From Clostridiales bacterium (GTDB lineage: Bacteria > Bacillota > Clostridia > Oscillospirales > Oscillospiraceae), in assembly GCA_021205695.1 (NCBI GenBank), contig JAJPXB010000034.1, positions 31,627-68,021 of the forward strand: DNA of 36,395 bases. Reading direction: 5' to 3'. The notes beneath the pieces were generated by a model. It saw nothing but the letters and a program-made list of their open reading frames with translations, was not told the origin of the DNA and made no database searches. Every line of letters starts with the position of its first letter. The first letter of the stretch is position 1. Shown here in pieces: positions 32,238-36,395 of this stretch. A program made the position numbers and the translations under genes.

Positions 32238-34499
32238 ATGAGCGAGAACAACAATCAGAACCTGCTGGACGCCCTGAGCGTCCTCTCTCCCGCAGAGCTG
32301 AGTTATCAGGACTGGTGCTCCGTGGGGATGGCCCTGAAGGAGGAGGGCTATCCCCCGGAGGTGTGGGAGGAGTGGAGCCGGGCGGACAGCCGGTTCCATC
32401 CCGGCGAGTGCCGGAAGAAGTGGGAGAGCTTCCGGGGCAACTCCAACCCGGTGAAGGGTGGCACCATCGTCCAGATGGCGATGGAGCGGGGCTACCGCCC
32501 GCCCCGGCCCGAGGGCCGTGCCCTGGACTGGGATGAGGAGATCGGCGGGGAGGACATCCCCCAGCTGCTGGATCCGGACTGGATCGAGGGGCAGGAGCTC
32601 CAGGAGCCGGAGCAGTGGGACCCCGCCGCCCAGCTCATCGCCTACCTCTCCACCCTGTTCGAGAGCACGGAGAATGTGGGCTACGTCACCCAATGCTGGG
32701 AGAAGGACGGGAAGTTCATGCCCCAGAAGGGCTGCTGGGACCGGACGGCGGGGCAGCTCATCGAGGAGCTGTCCATCTGCGACGGTGACCTGGGGAGCGT
32801 GCTGGGGGACTACAACCCGGAGGTGGGGGCCTGGATCCGGTTCAACCCCCTGGACGGCCAGGGCTGCCGGAACGACAATGTCACCGAGTTCCGCTATGCC
32901 CTGGTGGAATCGGATTCCATGCCCATAGAGGCCCAGAACGAGGCCATCCGACGCCTGGAGCTGCCGGTGGCCTGTCTGGTCCACTCCGGGGGCAAGAGCC
33001 TCCACGCCATTGTCCGTATCGAGGCGGGGAGCTATGACGAGTACCGGAAGCGGGTGGACTATCTCTATAGCGTCTGCCAGAAGAACGGCCTGGAGCTCGA
33101 CCGCCAGAACCGGAACCCCTCCCGGCTCTCCCGGATGCCCGGCGTGCTGCGCAAGGGGCAGCGGCAGTGGCTGGTAGCTACCAACATCGGCAAGCGCTCC
33201 TGGGCGGAGTGGAAGGAGTGGATGGACGCCATCAACGACGACCTCCCCGACCTGGAAGATCTCTCCGTTCTGCTGCGCAATCCGCCCCCCAAGGCCCCGC
33301 CCCTCATCGACGGGGTGCTGCTCCAGGGCCACAAGATGCTGCTGGCAGGCCCCTCCAAGGCGGGCAAGTCCTTCGCACTGATCCAGCTCTGCATCTCCAT
33401 TGCCGAGGGGCTGCCCTGGATGGGCTTTCCCTGCGCCCGTGGCCGGGTGCTGTACGTCAACCTGGAGCTGGACCGGCCCAGCTGCATCGCCCGGTTTGGG
33501 GAGGTGTACGCCGCCCTGGGGCTGCAGCAGAACCACCCGGAGAACATCCAGCTCTGGAACCTCCGGGGCAAGGCCGCCCCCATGGATAAGCTGGCCCCCA
33601 AGCTCATCCGGCGGGCCCAGAAGGGCGGCTTCCTGGCGGTGATCATTGACCCCATTTACAAGGTGATCACCGGCGATGAGAACTCCGCCGACCAGATGGC
33701 GGCCTTCTGCAACCAGTTCGACAAGGTGTGCAACGAGCTGGGCTGCGCCGTGATCTACTGCCACCACCACTCCAAGGGCCCCCAAAGCAGCAAGCGATCC
33801 ATGGACCGGGCCAGCGGCTCCGGCGTGTTTGCCCGTGACCCGGACGCCCTGCTGGATATGATCGAGCTGCCGGTCACCGACGCCCTCCGCACCCAGCGGA
33901 AGGACGCCGCCGTCTGCGCCCTCTGCCTCCGGGTGCTGCGGGACTACCACCTGGAGGACAAGGTCAGCCAGGACGACCAGTTCAGCCGGAAGGCCATGGA
34001 GAGCCTGTGCGCCGACAAGCTGCCCACCGAGGCCTGGGAGTCTCTGAGCGCGGAGATCAGCCGCCAGGAGAAGCAGCAGGACACCTGCACTCCCTTCCGG
34101 CTGGAGGGGACGCTGCGGGAGTTTGCGCCCTTCCCGCCGGTCAACGTCTGGTTCGAGCATCCCGTCCACAAAATCGACCAGACGGGCGCCCTCTCCGACC
34201 TGGAGCCGGAGGACGAGACGCCGGGCTGGAAAAAAGCCATGAAGGGGCGGCAGACCAAGGAGGAAAAGGCCAAGAGCCGGATGGACAACCTGGACGCCGC
34301 CTATGATGCCAGCAACCTGGGCGACGATCAGCCGGTCACTATCAAGGACATCCTGGAGTATACCGGGGTCTCCCTCCAAACCCTCAAGAAATATGTAAAA
34401 GAAAGCGGTAAATATATCGTGTCCGGCTGGACGGACGGGAGCGAGATCGTCCGCAAAAAGAGAAAAAATGTTTCGGAACCGAAAGAAAATGATAGATAA
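32238..34499 (+). CDS. Phage primase-helicase (PriCT_2, AEP primase, RepA-like helicase)
   Basis: A 753-residue replication protein. N-terminal PriCT_2-like domain (about 12-85): YQDWCSVGMALKEEG, EVWEEWSRAD and KKWESF. Archaeo-eukaryotic primase core (about 130-320): metal motif E224-S-D226 in YALVESDS and SGGKSLHA with His256, then NRNPSRLSRMPGV. RepA/RecA-like helicase (about 345-560): Walker A GPSKAGKS at 371-378, Walker B AVIIDPIY with Asp471, and YCHHHSKG. A C-terminal helical segment (TIKDILEYTGVSLQTLKKYV) looks HTH-like. PriCT domains usually follow the polymerase core; here it appears first. GAGGT precedes the ATG. The repeat-rich segment directly behind it could be the origin it acts on. 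Confidence 0.88.
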   Translation: MSENNNQNLLDALSVLSPAELSYQDWCSVGMALKEEGYPPEVWEEWSRADSRFHPGECRKKWESFRGNSNPVKGGTIVQMAMERGYRPPRPEGRALDWDEEIGGEDIPQLLDPDWIEGQELQEPEQWDPAAQLIAYLSTLFESTENVGYVTQCWEKDGKFMPQKGCWDRTAGQLIEELSICDGDLGSVLGDYNPEVGAWIRFNPLDGQGCRNDNVTEFRYALVESDSMPIEAQNEAIRRLELPVACLVHSGGKSLHAIVRIEAGSYDEYRKRVDYLYSVCQKNGLELDRQNRNPSRLSRMPGVLRKGQRQWLVATNIGKRSWAEWKEWMDAINDDLPDLEDLSVLLRNPPPKAPPLIDGVLLQGHKMLLAGPSKAGKSFALIQLCISIAEGLPWMGFPCARGRVLYVNLELDRPSCIARFGEVYAALGLQQNHPENIQLWNLRGKAAPMDKLAPKLIRRAQKGGFLAVIIDPIYKVITGDENSADQMAAFCNQFDKVCNELGCAVIYCHHHSKGPQSSKRSMDRASGSGVFARDPDALLDMIELPVTDALRTQRKDAAVCALCLRVLRDYHLEDKVSQDDQFSRKAMESLCADKLPTEAWESLSAEISRQEKQQDTCTPFRLEGTLREFAPFPPVNVWFEHPVHKIDQTGALSDLEPEDETPGWKKAMKGRQTKEEKAKSRMDNLDAAYDASNLGDDQPVTIKDILEYTGVSLQTLKKYVKESGKYIVSGWTDGSEIVRKKRKNVSEPKENDR

Positions 34500-34516
34500 A
34501 AAACGGAAAAAGTAGC

Positions 34517-34582
34517 TATCAAAATTTGATAGCTAACGTGTTTTTTAGCATTATCAAAATTTGATAGCTAACGTGTTTTTTA
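34517..34582 (+). repeat. Two tandem 31-bp repeats carrying a 15-bp palindrome
   Basis: 34517-34547 and 34552-34582 are identical over 31 bp, with a 35-bp period. Each contains the perfect palindrome TATCAAA-A-TTTGATA followed by GCTAACGTG and a T6 run. The first copy's palindrome extends to 21 nt (34514-34534). A related shorter palindrome, GTATC-T-GATAC, follows at 34587-34597. The segment is very AT-rich against a GC-rich background. Possible roles: origin iterons next to the primase gene, operators, or tandem terminators. Confidence 0.8.
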
Positions 34583-34590
34583 TCTAGTAT
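34561..34590 (+). promoter_or_regulatory. Possible middle promoter embedded in the repeats
   Basis: TTGATA (34561-34566), 18-bp spacer, TAGTAT (34585-34590). The -35 is the right half of the second palindrome, so a protein bound there would block it. It would drive rusA and the small genes behind it. Confidence 0.4.
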
Positions 34591-34614
34591 CTGATACCCC
34601 CCATACCCCCCTAA

Positions 34615-34682
34615 GGTAAGGGTAACACATCACCCTTACCGCCCGGTAGGAGACCGGGCGGCGGGGATGGCTTACCCTTACC
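34615..34682 (+). promoter_or_regulatory. Leader with mutually exclusive hairpins before rusA
   Basis: GGTAAGGGTAA (34615-34625) can pair with ACCCTTACC (34632-34640, 9 bp, 8-nt loop) or with TTACCCTTACC (34672-34682, 11 bp, enclosing the region). A third stem, CCGCCCGGT (34639-34647) with ACCGGGCGG (34653-34661), overlaps the near stem by two bases. The rusA SD lies about 30 nt downstream. This could be an RNA switch, a binding site or part of an origin. Confidence 0.6.
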
Positions 34683-34727
34683 GGAAAAAGGGAAAATCCA
34701 AAAGCGAAAAAGGAGGCTTACAAAAAA

Positions 34728-35147
34728 GTGAAGGTTTCTGTTTTCTGGCCCATGGAGCCGCCCACCGTCACCCATCAGGAAAAGGCGGTGCGGGTGGTGC
34801 GTGGTAAGCCGGTATTCTACGAGCCGGACCGGCTCAAGGCCGCCCGGCAGCGGTTGACCGCCCTGGCTGCGGCAGCTGCGCCGGAGCGGCCCCTCCGGGG
34901 GCCGGTGCAGCTGCGGGTGAAGTGGTGCTTCGGCCTGGATAAGGGCCGCTGTCACCGGGACGGCGACTGGAAATGCACACGCCCGGACACGGACAATCTC
35001 CAGAAGCTGCTCAAGGACTGCCTCACCGCCGCCCACTGGTGGAAGGACGACGCCCAGGTCTGCCAGGAGATGGTGGAGAAGTTCTGGGCCGAGCTGCCGG
35101 GGATCTACCTCTCGGCGGAGGAGCTGGAGGTGAGCGACGATGGCTGA
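34728..35147 (+). CDS. rusA: RusA-family Holliday junction resolvase
   Basis: A 139-residue endonuclease that would resolve Holliday junctions in replicating phage DNA. The signature TRPDTDNLQKLLKDCLTAA is at 84-102, with Asp87, Asp89, Asp97 and Lys residues arranged as in E. coli RusA, followed by WWKDDAQV (104-111). The start is GTG at 34728 with AAGGAGG about 11 nt upstream; MKVSVFWPMEPPTV matches the usual RusA N-terminus. The stop overlaps the next gene by 8 nt. It completes the recombination set (SMC-like ATPase, Sak4-like, DUF669, helicase). Confidence 0.88.
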   Translation: MKVSVFWPMEPPTVTHQEKAVRVVRGKPVFYEPDRLKAARQRLTALAAAAAPERPLRGPVQLRVKWCFGLDKGRCHRDGDWKCTRPDTDNLQKLLKDCLTAAHWWKDDAQVCQEMVEKFWAELPGIYLSAEELEVSDDG

Positions 35148-35352
35148 TGTGGACACCTGTATCGTCTGCGGCGAGCCTGTCCCAGAAGGGCAGGCGCTGT
35201 GCTGGAACTGCCGGGAGCTGCTGCGGCACTCCTGCGCCGGCTGCCATTGGCACGATAAATTTACCGGGGCCTGCTGCAATCCCAAGAGCAAGCACTTCAC
35301 CAGTGCCACTGACTACGAGTGCTACTGCGATCAATGGGAGGGATATGTGTGA
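35140..35352 (+). CDS. Small Cys-rich zinc-ribbon-like phage protein
   Basis: A 70-residue protein with ten cysteines. An N-terminal CIVCGEPVPEGQALCWNC makes a classic two-knuckle zinc ribbon; a second group (CAGCHWHDKFTGACC and later CYC) could bind another metal. No catalytic motif is seen. The ATG at 35140 overlaps rusA by 8 nt and its stop overlaps the next start (TGATG). Function unknown; possibly a nucleic-acid or host-protein binding factor. Confidence 0.72.
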   Translation: MADVDTCIVCGEPVPEGQALCWNCRELLRHSCAGCHWHDKFTGACCNPKSKHFTSATDYECYCDQWEGYV

Positions 35353-35762
35353 TGGCTGCAAACTGTAATTTTGACTGCTTCCACTGCAAGTTCCCCGACT
35401 GCCGGAACAGCAAGGTGGACGGCGTCACCCTGGCCCGGGAGAAGAAGCTGCACGACTACCGGGACCCCGCCAGTAGACGGAAGGAGAAGCAGCGGAAGCG
35501 GAGCCTGCGGCGGAGCGAGCTGCGGGATGAGAAGGTCACCCGGTACGGCGAGGCATGCAAGCCCATCCGGGAGCGGCGGAAGGCGATGGGGTTGACCCAG
35601 GGTGATCTGGGCAAGCTGATCGGACGGTCCGACGGGGCTATCTGCGGCTGGGAGCGGGGCAGCACCCGCCCCAATCTCGCACTGCTGGAGACGGTCATGC
35701 CGGGCATCACGGCTGAGGTGGAGCCGCTGCTAGAGGCGGCGGGAAAGGAGAAAAAACGATGA
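35352..35762 (+). CDS. Cys-cluster plus XRE HTH phage regulator
   Basis: A 136-residue protein. The N-terminus has four closely spaced cysteines (CNFDCFHCKFPDC, residues 5-17) likely to bind zinc. A very basic middle (RRKEKQRKRSLRRSELRDEK) is followed by an XRE helix-turn-helix (about 72-125) with RRKAMGLTQGDLGKLIGRSD and GAICGWERGSTRPNLALLE. The ATG at 35352 overlaps the previous stop; the longer open frame upstream is not used. Probably a DNA-binding regulator of the middle or late phase. The stop overlaps the next gene as ATGA. Confidence 0.78.
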   Translation: MAANCNFDCFHCKFPDCRNSKVDGVTLAREKKLHDYRDPASRRKEKQRKRSLRRSELRDEKVTRYGEACKPIRERRKAMGLTQGDLGKLIGRSDGAICGWERGSTRPNLALLETVMPGITAEVEPLLEAAGKEKKR

Positions 35763-36064
35763 CGGACTACAACACGCTGGTCGCCCTGCTACAAAAAATG
35801 GCAGCAGACCAGCTCGGAAAATACCAATGCTATGGTTGCGGCCATGAGCACAACTGCGGGACGGAGGGCTGCGCCATCCTGCGGGATGCCGTCGCTACCA
35901 TGGAGCAGCTCTATAAAGATGTGACAGGGAGCTGCGAGGCGTGTGTCCACAGGGATGTGCCGTATGGCCAAGAGCCTTGTCTATCATGTCTTGCCGAGCC
36001 CGACACCGATTGCGGCAACTGGCAATGGAAGGGCGTGCAGATGGAGGAAAAGGGCAATGGCTGA
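35759..36064 (+). CDS. Small Cys-rich phage protein
   Basis: A 101-residue protein with about ten cysteines in three groups: CYGCGHEHNCGTEGC, CEACVHRDVPYGQEPC and CLSC...C. The spacing suggests two metal sites. No enzyme motif. The ATG at 35759 overlaps the preceding stop and GGAG lies upstream; its end overlaps the next start by 8 nt. Function unknown. Confidence 0.68.
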   Translation: MTDYNTLVALLQKMAADQLGKYQCYGCGHEHNCGTEGCAILRDAVATMEQLYKDVTGSCEACVHRDVPYGQEPCLSCLAEPDTDCGNWQWKGVQMEEKGNG

Positions 36065-36224
36065 GTACATCGAACGAGAAGCCCTTTACAACGCCCTGCA
36101 TGAGGCTGGCGGCTGCGACGCACCCCCGGACAGCTGGGCGGACGGCTGGGACAAGGCCATCGACGAGGCCATCGACCTGCTGGGGCAGATGCCCGCTGTG
36201 GAGCCGCTGCAGGAGGGGTGCTGA
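36057..36224 (+). CDS. Small phage protein, unknown function
   Basis: A 55-residue acidic helical protein (MAEYIEREALYNALHEAGG..., ending in PAVEPLQEGC). The pattern YIEREAL...GWDKAIDEAIDLL..MPAVE is a common layout among small proteins of Firmicute phages, but no function is known. The start at 36057 overlaps the preceding gene by 8 nt, and its TGA overlaps the next ATG. Confidence 0.62.
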   Translation: MAEYIEREALYNALHEAGGCDAPPDSWADGWDKAIDEAIDLLGQMPAVEPLQEGC

Positions 36225-36395
36225 TGGACTGGAAACGAGAGGCGGAGGACAAGCTGCGCAGCTATGGGGCACGGAAGGCCAGCGTGGGGCGGACGGCGGA
36301 GCAAATCCGGCTGCTGGAGATGCAGGCCCGCTCTATCCGCTCCTCCACGGCGGACGGCACCCCGGTACAGGGCGGGAGCAGCGGGCGGGAGGACG
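36224..36395 (+). CDS. Phage protein, N-terminal part only; possible late-gene regulator
   Basis: 57 codons before the right edge: MDWKREAEDKLRSYGARKAS at the start and ARSIRSSTADGTPVQGG further on. This resembles the N-terminus of phage sigma-like/ArpU-like regulators in Firmicute prophages, which are found after the replication module and before the packaging genes. The DNA-binding part would lie beyond the edge, so the assignment rests on pattern memory and position. AGGAGGGG precedes the start, and its ATG overlaps the previous TGA. Confidence 0.55.
   Translation, partial: MDWKREAEDKLRSYGARKASVGRTAEQIRLLEMQARSIRSSTADGTPVQGGSSGRED

Noticed and set aside
32208-34379. 723-codon open frame on the minus strand
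   Set aside because: Antisense shadow of the primase-helicase gene; no recognisable motifs, and the primase frame has catalytic signatures.
34517-34582. CRISPR array
   Set aside because: Only two repeats with a 4-bp interval, palindromic and AT-rich; no spacers and no cas genes.
23281-36395. Anti-phage defence island or insertion sequence inside the element
   Set aside because: All recognisable genes fit a prophage integration, lysogeny and replication layout. No transposase, restriction, retron, CBASS or toxin-antitoxin signatures were seen in this part.

Overview
The window looks like a chromosome segment of a GC-rich, low-oxygen gut Firmicute (Clostridia, probably an Oscillospiraceae/Flavonifractor-like lineage) with a prophage integrated in its right third. 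This rests on strong AGGAGG ribosome binding sites, sigma-A promoters, AgrC/LytTR signalling, archaeal-type ProRS, two SERCA-like Ca2+ ATPases and clostridial GH3 enzymes. The genus is a guess from gene content; no database search was possible.

Layout of the host part (1-23.2 kb): glucose-6-phosphate isomerase (cut by the left edge) and a Ca2+ P-type ATPase on the minus strand; an orphan LytTR response regulator and a DUF2442-like/HTH protein on the plus strand; then a minus-strand glycosidase block. That block reads, in transcription order, a membrane-anchored GH3 protein with swapped domain order, a second soluble GH3 enzyme and a GtrA-like membrane protein. Just upstream sits an AgrC-type histidine kinase/LytTR regulator pair. 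Two direct 9-mers phased by 21 bp, the spacing expected for LytTR proteins, lie immediately upstream of the promoter of the first GH3 gene, so the pair is a good candidate for controlling the block. Next come ProRS, a sirtuin, a second Ca2+ ATPase, a free-methionine-sulfoxide reductase, a nitroreductase, xylulokinase, and a plus-strand tRNA-Ala(GGC) with its own consensus promoter and terminator.

Layout of the prophage (about 23.2 kb to beyond the right edge): a tyrosine integrase with an N-terminal zinc ribbon points at the tRNA 3' end. A putative structured small RNA fills the gap upstream of the integrase. A small membrane protein, a CI-type repressor and a Cro-like regulator follow, with two face-to-face promoters whose -35 elements carry the same 9-mer in inverted orientation. 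The early operon runs rightward: small HTH and coiled-coil proteins, an SMC/RecF-like ATPase, a Sak4-like recombinase ATPase, a DUF669 protein, a DEAH helicase and a PriCT-primase-helicase. A regulatory or origin-like segment follows, with two tandem 31-bp palindrome-bearing repeats and a leader with mutually exclusive hairpins. Then come a RusA resolvase, a run of tightly overlapping small Cys-rich/HTH proteins, and the start of what may be a late-gene regulator.

The most unusual items are the integrase-adjacent small RNA candidate, the identical WTPGKF C-terminal tail on two phage recombination proteins, the convergent lysogeny switch, the repeat/leader region behind the primase gene, and the LytTR-linked domain-swapped GH3 block.
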